Origin: Synergistaceae bacterium
GTDB taxonomy: Bacteria; Synergistota; Synergistia; Synergistales; Aminobacteriaceae
Length of the DNA: 15,104 nt
Direction of reading: 5' to 3'
Assembly: GCA_031273365.1 (NCBI GenBank)
Contig: JAISSA010000211.1
Location: forward strand, 1 to 15,104
Shown: in pieces, positions 1-6,440 of the stretch
How positions within the stretch are numbered: the first letter of the stretch is position 1
How the letters are laid out: the number at the start of each line of letters is the position of its first letter
Notes under the pieces: generated by a model
The model's input: the letters and a program-made list of their open reading frames with translations, nothing else
What the model was told of the DNA's origin: nothing
Databases searched by the model: none
Translations under genes and position numbers: made by a program

Positions 1-16
1 ACTTGTAATTGTACAC

Positions 17-27
17 TATAATATAAT
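17..27 (+). promoter_or_regulatory. Candidate -10 region for the beta-helix surface protein gene
   Basis: Two overlapping perfect TATAAT hexamers lie at 17-22 and 22-27, about 40 nt before the ATG at 64. A TTGTAA at 3-8 is too close to either box to be a normal -35 element, so the true -35 may be outside the window or poorly conserved. A strong ribosome-binding site (GGAGGG, 49-54) follows, 9 nt before the start codon. Confidence 0.35.
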
Positions 28-63
28 AGAAGGTATGAAATTGAAGCAGGAGGGAACTCTGTT

Positions 64-1731
64 ATGGTAAAAAACAGTTTTTCAAAAAGGCTGCAGTCCC
101 TGAAAACGGCAATTGGGAAAATCGCGGCGGCTGCGCTTGTCCTTTCGCTGCTGCCGGGGTTGGGCGCGGCCTCGGAGGCGGCGACGTTTCGGGTGACGTC
201 GGGGGCGGATACGGGGACGGGCACGTTGCGTCAGGCGGTGACGAGCGCCAACGCGAACGGCGAGCGGAACGTCATCGAGGTCGAGACGTCGGTCCGGGAA
301 ATTCAAATCTCCAGCACGATCGTCATCACGGGAGACGTCACCGTCAACGGACACGGGACGACCGTCAGGGGCGCCAGAATCACCCGTCTGTTCTCCGTCG
401 ACTCCGGGGGGCGAGCCAGGTTCGACAGCCTTACCCTTACCGACGGATATCCCCTTTCGGAAAGCGGCGGGGCGGTGTACATCGATTCCACCGCGGGCGG
501 AAAGGCCGACTTCGTGAACTGCACCTTTTTTCGTAACCGGGCCGGCGGCAATGGGGGAGCCGTCTACGTCTACGGCGCAGGTTCCGGCACGACGACCTTC
601 ACGAACTGCACCCTGACCGGAAACGAGGCGGCGGGCGACGGCGGCGGAGTCGCCGTGTCCGGAGGGGCCGTCGAGTTCAACGCCTCGATCGTCACGGGCA
701 ACGTGGGACTGGACGTCTACAGCGACCCCAACGGCATCGTCAGCAACGCGGGGCGGCACAACGTCATCGGAGAGACCAACGTCGCGATTTCCTTTCCGAC
801 TTCCCGCAACAATTTCACCGCCGTTCAGGCGTCGAACGTCTTCAGCAGACCCGACGCCCTGACGCAGGTGGACGGGGTGAACGTGATCGAGCTTCTCAGC
901 GCCACGGGCAACGTCGCTCTCGACATGATCTCCGCGGACAGCGCGGCCGCTCTGGCCCTGCCGAACGTCGACGAACGCGGAGCGCCCCGGCCTCAGATGT
1001 TCGCCCTCGACGCGGGCGCGTATGAGCTGAGCCCCGTGGCCCTGAGCGGCATCGAGCTCATCGGCGGAACGTACGTTCAAAGGGGGACCGTCGAGCAGTA
1101 CGACGTCAGCGTCCTTCCCGCGGACGCGACGCTCGACGTCCGCAACTACGAGGACGGCGTCGAATGGACAGCGCTCAATCCGGCGTACGCCGAGGTCATT
1201 GCCGTCGATCGATTCGGTCGTGTGACGGGACTGGCCGCGGGAGAGGCGTCGGTCCGCGCGGTCGCGCACGGCTGGACGTCGAGGGGCGAAGCGACGACCG
1301 CCGCGGTCACGAAGAGCGTCAGGGTCGGGGAAGATCCCCTGCCTGCTCCGACGGTCGGGGTGACCTTTACGAACCCCCGCGCCACAATGGCGCTGAACAC
1401 CGAACAGACGCTGTCGTTCACCCTGAAGGTCACCCCCGCCGACACGCCCTGCACCCTGTGGTTCGAGTCGACCGATCCGACGACGGCCACGGTGCTCCAG
1501 TCGGGCCCCAGCGCGAGGACGGCCGTTGTGAGGGCTCACAGGGCCGGACAGACGACGATCCGGATCATGGCCACGGCACGAAACAGCAGAGGAGAGAGCA
1601 CTGCCGGCGATGCATTCACGCTCACGGTGGCCGAGAACGTCCGCTCGGGCGGGGGAGGCTGCGACGCCGGTTTCGGAGCCGCGTCTCTTGCGCTGGCGGG
1701 CTTCCTTCTGCTCCGGCGTCGCCTCCGTTAA
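64..1731 (+). CDS. Secreted beta-helix / Ig-like surface protein with Synergist-CTERM tail
   Basis: A 555-residue exported surface protein. Residues 1-40 form a Sec signal peptide: basic N-terminus, hydrophobic run AAAALVLSLLPGLG, likely cleavage near SEA-A. Residues about 41-325 contain beta-helix-like repeats (two FxNCTxxxNxAxGxGGAV-type turns around 150-200) and a block ending DERGAPRP...DAGAYE, the pattern of choice-of-anchor Q proteins. Two Ig-like (BIG2-type) regions follow at about 326-425 and 430-527. The end is SGGGG, Cys533, DAGFG, a short hydrophobic segment and RRRLR, matching the Synergist-CTERM sorting signal. In this family class the tail is thought to be recognised by a dedicated membrane sorting enzyme and the body displayed at the surface; that role is inference. 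The ATG at 64 has GGAGGG 9 nt upstream. No clear terminator follows. The ligand or substrate is unknown and no lyase catalytic residues are evident; adhesin or matrix roles are guesses. Confidence 0.85.
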   Translation: MVKNSFSKRLQSLKTAIGKIAAAALVLSLLPGLGAASEAATFRVTSGADTGTGTLRQAVTSANANGERNVIEVETSVREIQISSTIVITGDVTVNGHGTTVRGARITRLFSVDSGGRARFDSLTLTDGYPLSESGGAVYIDSTAGGKADFVNCTFFRNRAGGNGGAVYVYGAGSGTTTFTNCTLTGNEAAGDGGGVAVSGGAVEFNASIVTGNVGLDVYSDPNGIVSNAGRHNVIGETNVAISFPTSRNNFTAVQASNVFSRPDALTQVDGVNVIELLSATGNVALDMISADSAAALALPNVDERGAPRPQMFALDAGAYELSPVALSGIELIGGTYVQRGTVEQYDVSVLPADATLDVRNYEDGVEWTALNPAYAEVIAVDRFGRVTGLAAGEASVRAVAHGWTSRGEATTAAVTKSVRVGEDPLPAPTVGVTFTNPRATMALNTEQTLSFTLKVTPADTPCTLWFESTDPTTATVLQSGPSARTAVVRAHRAGQTTIRIMATARNSRGESTAGDAFTLTVAENVRSGGGGCDAGFGAASLALAGFLLLRRRLR

Positions 1732-1745
1732 ATAAAATTTCTGAA

Positions 1746-1765
1746 TAAAATCCGAGTAAAATCCG
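1746..1765 (+). repeat. Short AT-rich direct repeat between genes
   Basis: TAAAATCCG occurs at 1746-1754 and again at 1757-1765 (11-nt period), preceded by a related TAAAATTTC. It lies between the surface-protein stop and the next gene. No function can be assigned; it may be chance in an AT-rich spacer. Confidence 0.4.
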
Positions 1766-1817
1766 GGAAAAAGAAAGCCTGCCTGCTCATGAGACGCTCT
1801 TCCAGAAAGGGTTGGGG

Positions 1818-1823
1818 TATAAT
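1818..1823 (+). promoter_or_regulatory. Candidate -10 box before the AAA ATPase gene
   Basis: A perfect TATAAT sits 27 nt before the ATG at 1851, which would place the transcript start a little upstream of the GGGGGGAGGGG ribosome-binding site. I see no good -35 hexamer at the usual spacing, so this is a weak call. It matters mainly because the longest reading frame starts at TTG 1812, upstream of this box. Confidence 0.3.
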
Positions 1824-1850
1824 GAAAAAATTCATGGGGGGAGGGGTACT

Positions 1851-3467
1851 ATGAGTCGTTACTTCAACATTACGGGACCCAACAGAGAAGGGGAAAATTT
1901 CAGTCTGAATCCCCTGAAACGCATTGACTGCGAGGCGATCGACAGCATGATCGCCCGTAAACGATATTTTACGGTGTGTTCTCCCCGACAGTCCGGGAAG
2001 ACGACGCTTCTCCTGGCGCTGCAGAAAAAGATCAACAGCGAGGGGAAGTATCGCTGTTTTTACTGCAACGTCGAGGCGGCTCAGGCCGCTGGAAACGACG
2101 TTCAGAGCGGCATCAGGATGATTTTGAGCCGCCTTGCGGAACAGGCGGAGATTGATTTTAAAGATCCCTGGCCATACCGGAACTTCGCGTCCGTTCTGGA
2201 GCACGTTGGCGCAGAGGGCGCTCTTATCGCGTTTTTCGAGCGCTGGCGCATACAGGAAGAAACGCCCCTGCCTCCCATTGTTCTGATGCTCGACGGCATC
2301 GACCTGTTGAGCGGCATGTCGCTGGCGTCTGTTTTGAGGCAGATACGCACCGGTCAGATCAGCGGCCCGCGGCTTTTTCTTCAATCGGCCATCTTCTGCG
2401 GCGTTCACGACATCCGCGACATGGATATCGAGGTGGAAGAAAATAAACTTCTGATTGGACGAAGCGGTTCGGACATCCGCGAAAAAGCCATCGTTCTCCA
2501 TAATTTTGCGCAGACTGAAATCAAGGAGCTCTGCGAGCAGTATACCGCCGAAACAGGTCAGGCCTTTCAGGAAAACGCGTTTCCCCGTATTTACGCTCTG
2601 ACGGGGGGACGTCCGTGGCTGGTCAACGCCATTCTCTGCGAGGCCCTTTACGAGATGGGTTTCGGCAAAGACTCCTCGAAAACGATCACTTCCGGGATGA
2701 TCGAGGCGGCAAAGGACCATTTCATCGCCCGGCAGGACGCCTACCTGGAGCAGCTCTCGATGAAGCTGGCGGACACGAGCGTGCGTACGACGCTTTTCCC
2801 CATTCTGACGGGGGGAGCGTGGAAACGGCGTCCGCCCCAGGAGGATCTGGACTACCTGGAGGATCTGGAGCTGATACGACGTTCCCCGACGGGATGGATC
2901 ATTCCCAGCGCCATCTACAGGGAACTCATCCCGAGGGTCATGGGCAGGGCGCTGAAGGACGAACTGGCCCATATCGTCGACCGCACGGACTTCGTCAAAC
3001 CGGACGGGCGGCTCAATTTTCGCGGCATGGTCGAGCTTTATCAGAAGCTTTTCTGTGAAAATTTTCTGACGTGGGGGCGTCGATACGAGCTGGAGGGCGT
3101 TCTGGCCCAGATGCTCCTGTTTGCTCTGCTGCATCATATCCTTGGCGACCGGGGGCGCATGGAGTGCGACTACGCCCTGGGTACGGGGCGCGTGGACATC
3201 AGCGTCGGATGGGTTTTCACCCTCGAAAACGGAGAGCGCAGGCAGGAGCGTTTCGTCATCGAATTGCGGCTTTACGATCACACCAAATCCCACGAGGCCA
3301 TGGTGCTTCACGGTCTGGCGCAGACGGTCGCGTACGCGCAGCTGCACCCGACCCAGGACGTCTTTATGATCATCCTGGACGAGGATGACAGCAAGACCTG
3401 GTACGATCGACTTTTTACGGAGGAACACGTCCACAACGGCGTGTCCGTTCACGTGTACGGCCTGTAG
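1851..3467 (+). CDS. AAA-like ATPase with C-terminal PD-(D/E)XK nuclease-like domain
   Basis: A 538-residue cytoplasmic protein of the AAA-ATPase-like / PDDEXK family, common in multiple copies in anaerobe genomes and mostly of unknown role. The family opening YFNITGPN leads to a P-loop (SPRQSGKTT, Lys50) at 44-52 and a Walker B strand IVLMLDGID at 143-151. Typical relatives have DEID here, so Gly149 replaces the usual acidic residue. LRQIRTGQ...FLQSAIFCGVHDIRD follows, another family hallmark. A helical region leads to a nuclease-like core with Asp449 (GRVDIS) and Glu471-Leu-Arg473 (FVIELRL), where the third residue is usually Lys, followed by a helix GLAQTVAYAQ. The ATG at 1851 is chosen over TTG 1812 because GGGGGGAGGGG lies just before it. 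The gene converges on nagB with 32 bp between stops. Defence, mobile-element or housekeeping roles cannot be separated from sequence alone; the substitutions question catalytic activity. Confidence 0.8.
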   Translation: MSRYFNITGPNREGENFSLNPLKRIDCEAIDSMIARKRYFTVCSPRQSGKTTLLLALQKKINSEGKYRCFYCNVEAAQAAGNDVQSGIRMILSRLAEQAEIDFKDPWPYRNFASVLEHVGAEGALIAFFERWRIQEETPLPPIVLMLDGIDLLSGMSLASVLRQIRTGQISGPRLFLQSAIFCGVHDIRDMDIEVEENKLLIGRSGSDIREKAIVLHNFAQTEIKELCEQYTAETGQAFQENAFPRIYALTGGRPWLVNAILCEALYEMGFGKDSSKTITSGMIEAAKDHFIARQDAYLEQLSMKLADTSVRTTLFPILTGGAWKRRPPQEDLDYLEDLELIRRSPTGWIIPSAIYRELIPRVMGRALKDELAHIVDRTDFVKPDGRLNFRGMVELYQKLFCENFLTWGRRYELEGVLAQMLLFALLHHILGDRGRMECDYALGTGRVDISVGWVFTLENGERRQERFVIELRLYDHTKSHEAMVLHGLAQTVAYAQLHPTQDVFMIILDEDDSKTWYDRLFTEEHVHNGVSVHVYGL

Positions 3468-3499
3468 CGGATGCCTGAGACTTGAATTGAAAGTCGCGC

Positions 3500-4246
3500 T
3501 TACCTTTTCAGTCCCGCAAGGTCAGCCAGTTCTTCCGTCAGCACCACCGTCGCGTCGGGGTGGAGCTTTAAAATCGTGCACGGGACCCCGGGGGTGACCC
3601 GTCCATGAAGAAACAGCTCCCGCACGGCATTGACCTTGTTTGTCCCGTGGACCAGCATCACGATCCGCGACGCCTTCATGATGTCGCCTGCCCCCATCGT
3701 GACGGCGCGTCTGGGCACCTCGTCGACGGAGGAGAAGAAACGGGAATTGTCCTTCAGGGTCCGTTCGTTCAGGGCGACGACGTGAGCGTTCGACTCGAAA
3801 AACGCGCCCGGTTCGTTGAAGCCGATATGCCCGTTCGCCCCGACGCCAAGGAGCTGAAGATCCCGGGGATGCGCGTCGAGAAAAGCCTGAAAAGCCCCCT
3901 GCGTTCGGGCCCCGGAGCCCGGATCAGGATTAAGATCCAGGGGCACGTACGTGTTGGATTTGTCGATGTCCACCCGGTCGAAAAGATTTCGATTCATATA
4001 TGCTCTGTAGCTTTGAGGATGGGAGGGCGGCAGCCCCGCGTATTCGTCGAGGTTGACGGTCGTGACGCCCCTGAAGCTGAGCCTTCCCTCCGTGAAAAGT
4101 TTTACCAGAGCGGCGTAAATCAGCTCCATGGATTCTCCCGTGGCAAGGCCCAGACAGGCGTTTTCATTGGCCTGAACGACGCTGCCCACCATCTCCGCAA
4201 CCCGCGCGCTGGCTTCCTCATGGCTTTGTGTGATGATTGTCTTCAT
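3500..4246 (-). CDS. nagB: Glucosamine-6-phosphate deaminase
   Basis: A 248-residue cytoplasmic enzyme converting glucosamine 6-phosphate to fructose 6-phosphate and ammonia, the entry of amino sugars into glycolysis. Visible landmarks are the phosphate-binding LGLATGES (32-39), NLDEY with catalytic Asp67, SYxxYMxxxLF (79-89), and the signature GVGANGHIGFNEPG (134-147) holding His140 and Glu145. The Asn138 in this signature is Asp in the E. coli enzyme but Asn in Bacillus-type enzymes, and the length also fits the short Bacillus type. The ATG is preceded by AGGAG at a good distance. It lies 61 bp downstream of the isomerase gene on the same strand, with a hairpin between them, so read-through expression is possible. 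No nagA or amino-sugar transporter is adjacent. In a peptide fermenter it may serve cell-wall amino-sugar recycling. Confidence 0.95.
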   Translation of the reverse strand: MKTIITQSHEEASARVAEMVGSVVQANENACLGLATGESMELIYAALVKLFTEGRLSFRGVTTVNLDEYAGLPPSHPQSYRAYMNRNLFDRVDIDKSNTYVPLDLNPDPGSGARTQGAFQAFLDAHPRDLQLLGVGANGHIGFNEPGAFFESNAHVVALNERTLKDNSRFFSSVDEVPRRAVTMGAGDIMKASRIVMLVHGTNKVNAVRELFLHGRVTPGVPCTILKLHPDATVVLTEELADLAGLKR

Positions 4247-4270
4247 ACGGCGCTCCTGTGCTCGAATACG

Positions 4271-4301
4271 AAAGAGGGAGGCCCTTCTCTCCTCCCTCTT
4301 T
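4271..4301. terminator. Perfect 11-bp hairpin between the isomerase gene and nagB
   Basis: AAAGAGGGAGG (4271-4281) and CCTCCCTCTTT (4291-4301) are exact reverse complements around a 9-nt loop. Minus-strand transcripts leaving the isomerase gene meet this hairpin directly after its stop, so it could end or attenuate transcription into nagB; the minus-strand U-tract is only three bases. The plus-strand reading has a better tail (TCTTTTT) and would stop antisense transcripts that run through nagB from the convergent ATPase gene. Confidence 0.6.
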
Positions 4302-4307
4302 TTGCTC

Positions 4308-5201
4308 TTACTGTTTGTCCGGGGAAACCGCGGCCTCGCCGGATGCCGGCAGGAGAATTTCGGTCTTATACTCCTTCTTCAGGGCCTCCAGCGTTTCCTG
4401 ATATCGCTGCATTCTTCTGTCGCTGGCCAGATACTGGATAATCTGCGGCTTCACATCGTCGTATGCCAGCGTCGATTCGGGTCTGCGCTCCTCCAGTCGA
4501 ATGATGTGCCATCCAAACGACGTCTGCACGGGATCGGAGACGTCGCCGGGGTTTTTCAGGGTAAACGCCACCGCCTCGAACTCAGGAACCATCTGTCCCC
4601 GGCTGAAAAAGCCCAAATCTCCGCCCTGAGGCGCGGAGGGGCAGATCGAGCGTTCCTGCGCTACCCGGTCGAAGGACGTCCCCCCGCTCAGCGCGGCCTG
4701 AACCTGCCTGATCGTGTCCGCGCTGGTCACGTCGTCGCTCACCAGAATGTGACGAACGCGAATTTCCTCCGGCGTCGCAAATTGATCGGGGTTTCCGTCG
4801 TAGAATTTCTTTGCCTCGTCGTCCGGGACGACGATGTCCTGCATGATTTTTTCGATCGCGGCCCGAGCCACAACCTGACCGGTGAAATTGGCTATGGCCT
4901 CCGTAACGGCAGGGGTTTTGTCCAGTCCCTGCTTCACTCCGGAAAGGGCAAAAAGACGGGCCGCCACCAGCTCGTCCAAAATGGCCTTTCTGCCCTGTTC
5001 GTTGTCGTACATCGCGCCCTGAGGCCCGGCCATCTGGATGACCTGATCGATATCTCTTTCTCGGATCTCCTGTCCCTCAACCCTGGCCAGAACCCTGTCC
5101 GGATCCTTCAACACGGCCGCCTGCTCCGCGGCGGCGACGATAATGGCGGAAGCCAATACAAACGCGCATACCAGCATCAGGTTCGAAAAGCTCTTCTTCA
5201 C
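4308..5201 (-). CDS. Secreted parvulin-type peptidyl-prolyl cis-trans isomerase
   Basis: A 297-residue foldase of the PpiC/SurA/PrsA type that assists folding of exported proteins outside the cytoplasmic membrane. The signal peptide is MKKSFSNLMLVCAFVLASAIIVAAA, with probable cleavage at AAA-EQ; there is no lipobox, unlike PrsA lipoproteins. Residues about 35-140 form a helical SurA-N-like arm (VLARVEGQEIRERDID). The rotamase domain spans about 146-240: EIRVRHILVS with His151, then GGDLGFFSRGQMVPEFEAVAF, and SFGWHIIRLEERRP with His232. A helical, charged tail follows. I start at GTG 5201 because GGGAGGAA lies 9 nt upstream; the longer frame from GTG 5249 would bury the signal peptide behind 16 residues. 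nagB lies downstream on the same strand. Symbols such as prsA, ppiC or surA cannot be chosen from sequence alone. Confidence 0.88.
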   Translation of the reverse strand: MKKSFSNLMLVCAFVLASAIIVAAAEQAAVLKDPDRVLARVEGQEIRERDIDQVIQMAGPQGAMYDNEQGRKAILDELVAARLFALSGVKQGLDKTPAVTEAIANFTGQVVARAAIEKIMQDIVVPDDEAKKFYDGNPDQFATPEEIRVRHILVSDDVTSADTIRQVQAALSGGTSFDRVAQERSICPSAPQGGDLGFFSRGQMVPEFEAVAFTLKNPGDVSDPVQTSFGWHIIRLEERRPESTLAYDDVKPQIIQYLASDRRMQRYQETLEALKKEYKTEILLPASGEAAVSPDKQ

Positions 5202-5261
5202 GATATTCCATTCCTCCCGATAAAATTGATTGTCGCTCCCAGACTTCACTCATATCGAAGT

Positions 5262-5270
5262 ATTCTAGCA
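5262..5270 (-). promoter_or_regulatory. Extended -10 promoter candidate for the isomerase gene
   Basis: The minus strand reads TGCTAGAAT here, a TGn extended -10 followed by TAGAAT (one base from TATAAT). It lies about 60 nt before the GTG at 5201. TTGCCC on the minus strand (5281-5286) is too close for a standard -35, which an extended -10 can tolerate. Confidence 0.4.
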
Positions 5271-5323
5271 TAAAACGACAGGGCAACACTGCGCCAAAAG
5301 TGCGTATCTCCTCTAACGCAACC

Positions 5324-5333
5324 GCGTCGACGC
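5324..5333. repeat. Perfect 10-bp palindrome in the divergent spacer
   Basis: GCGTCGACGC is its own reverse complement and lies midway between the divergent isomerase and GntR-regulator genes. It could be a protein-binding site, but its role is unknown and a GC-rich palindrome of this length can occur by chance. Confidence 0.3.
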
Positions 5334-5361
5334 AGACCATCGCGTCCGCCCCGTCCACCCG

Positions 5362-5413
5362 AATCCTGTGGATTTTCTGCTATAATTGCCTGGTAAATTG
5401 TTGCATATAGAAT
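5362..5413 (+). promoter_or_regulatory. Promoter region of the GntR regulator with a possible operator
   Basis: TGCTATAAT (5378-5386) is a perfect extended -10 box. Just upstream, AATCC-TGT-GGATT (5362-5374) is a perfect inverted repeat over the expected -35 region, where a bound repressor would block polymerase. A second possible promoter is TTGCCT (5386-5391), 16-nt spacer, TAGAAT (5408-5413). TTGCA (5401-5405) and TGCAA (5422-5426) form a wider inverted repeat around it. Autoregulation by the encoded GntR protein would be usual for the family; which repeat is bound is inference. Confidence 0.45.
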
Positions 5414-5471
5414 ATAAAATGTGCAATGTTCAGTAACCAATATTTACCTGTAACGCTAAGGAGCACGGCAA

Positions 5472-6128
5472 ATGGCGAAAGTTTTTTTATCGTTTGGAGA
5501 ACAGATATATCAGACTCTGAAGGAGCGGATTTTGAACAACGAGTACGCTCCGGGCACGATGCTCCAGATCGAGAAACTGGCGGAAGAGATGGGCGTCAGC
5601 AGCACTCCCATAAGAGAGACCCTGTTTAAGCTGCACAGCGTCGGGCTGGTCAACATCGTGCGCAACAAGGGCGCGCTGGTTTCCGGCATCGACGGGAAGA
5701 CGGCCCGTGACGTCTGGCGTTTCCGTGCGCTGCTGGAAAGCGCCGTCGCGCGTGAGGCCGTCCCCCACATCGACGAGAAAGACGTGCGCGCGCTGAAAAA
5801 GAAAATGGAGCGCCATCTGGAGGATTTCTCGAACTTCGAGCTCTATCAGGAAATCGACCAGGAGCTTCACGCGCTTCTGTGCGACAACGCGGAGAACGAC
5901 CTCGTCAAGGACGCGCTCAAAAACCTGCTGGACCAGTCCCGGCGGGTGCGTTACTTCGCGGAAAGCACGCCCCTGGTCGACGATATCGTGCTCGAGATCT
6001 CGAGGGAGCACCTTGCCATCCTGAACGCGCTCCTGGCCCGTGACGTCGAGGCCGTCGTGACCACCCTCGGGACGCACCTCGCCCACGCGGAAGAGCGCAC
6101 CCTGCGCGCCCTGTCGAAAATGACATGA
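5472..6128 (+). CDS. GntR-family transcriptional regulator, FadR/FCD subfamily
   Basis: A 218-residue DNA-binding repressor or activator. Residues about 8-72 form the GntR winged helix-turn-helix (ILNNEYAPGTMLQIEKLAEE, then MGVSSTPIRETLFKLHSVGLV and the wing NIVRNKGALVS). Residues about 78-212 form the all-helical FCD ligand domain. Asp129 and His133 (D-x3-H), His180 and His202 match the layout of metal-binding FCD proteins, which sense small carboxylates or amino-acid-like effectors. The ATG has AAGGAG 8-10 nt upstream. The gene precedes the dehydratase and TRAP transporter on the same strand, so it is probably their local regulator. Its 3' side has GC hairpins and a terminator, so the dehydratase is transcribed separately from its own promoter. 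The effector is unknown; a substrate or product of the dehydratase is the natural guess. Confidence 0.9.
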   Translation: MAKVFLSFGEQIYQTLKERILNNEYAPGTMLQIEKLAEEMGVSSTPIRETLFKLHSVGLVNIVRNKGALVSGIDGKTARDVWRFRALLESAVAREAVPHIDEKDVRALKKKMERHLEDFSNFELYQEIDQELHALLCDNAENDLVKDALKNLLDQSRRVRYFAESTPLVDDIVLEISREHLAILNALLARDVEAVVTTLGTHLAHAEERTLRALSKMT

Positions 6129-6301
6129 CCGGAGCCGGCATTCAGGCTCGGAGGGCGCGTGTTCCCGCGCCCGTTCAGCCCTGGGTGGCCCCCCCGAAAC
6201 CCCCGATATTTCCCTGAGTGCCTGCCGAGCCCGTCCCCCTGACTCTGCCCCTTTCTGATTCTGTTCATTTCCTGCTGAGCCGCATACGGCGAAACGTGAA
6301 G
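6129..6301 (+). other. Non-coding 3' region of the GntR gene with GC-rich hairpins
   Basis: No convincing gene is seen between the regulator stop and the terminator. GGGCGCG (6153-6159) pairs perfectly with CGCGCCC (6166-6172) around a 6-nt loop. Just before it, GAGCC (6132-6136) pairs with GGCTC (6145-6149). Neither has a U-tract, so they may stabilise the 3' end or act as pause sites. The rest (6173-6301) is C-rich on this strand with no recognised element. Confidence 0.4.
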
Positions 6302-6343
6302 CGCCCCGAAGTCCATAAAAAATTCTTCAGGGCGTTTTTATTT
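6302..6343 (+). terminator. Intrinsic terminator after the GntR regulator
   Basis: CGCCCCGAAG (6302-6311) pairs with CTTCAGGGCG (6325-6334) with one mismatch, the loop is A/T-rich, and TTTTTATTT follows directly. The polarity is plus strand only, so it ends the regulator transcript before the dehydratase promoter. Confidence 0.8.
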
Positions 6344-6355
6344 CACAAAATTGAC

Positions 6356-6390
6356 TTGACGTTATATCATAAACTTAATGTATAATACAT
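6356..6390 (+). promoter_or_regulatory. Dehydratase promoter with palindromic operator candidate over the -10
   Basis: TTGACG (6356-6361) is a near-consensus -35 and TATAAT (6381-6386) a perfect -10, with a slightly long 19-nt spacer. The -10 lies inside a perfect inverted repeat ATGTAT-A-ATACAT (6378-6390). A dimeric repressor on this site would block promoter opening; the adjacent GntR/FCD regulator is the obvious candidate, since members of this family often bind short TGTAT/ATACA-type palindromes. Regulation by it is inferred. Confidence 0.6.
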
Positions 6391-6440
6391 GACAATGACA
6401 AGAGAGAATTAACTGAACATTTAAGAGGAGGATGGATACC

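Noticed and set aside
82..1539. Minus-strand frame of 485 codons opposite the surface-protein gene
   Set aside because: Arg/Gly/Asp-rich antisense shadow; the plus strand has a signal peptide, beta-helix turns and a sorting tail.
1728..3452. Long minus-strand frame (574 codons) opposite the AAA ATPase gene
   Set aside because: The plus-strand frame has Walker A/B and nuclease motifs; the opposite frame shows no domain and is a GC-bias shadow.
5951..6316. Minus-strand open frame of 121 codons starting in the GntR 3' region
   Set aside because: Its ATG lies in the loop of the plus-strand terminator, it has no convincing ribosome-binding site, it is rich in Gly/Arg/Pro from GC-rich composition and it overlaps the GntR coding region.
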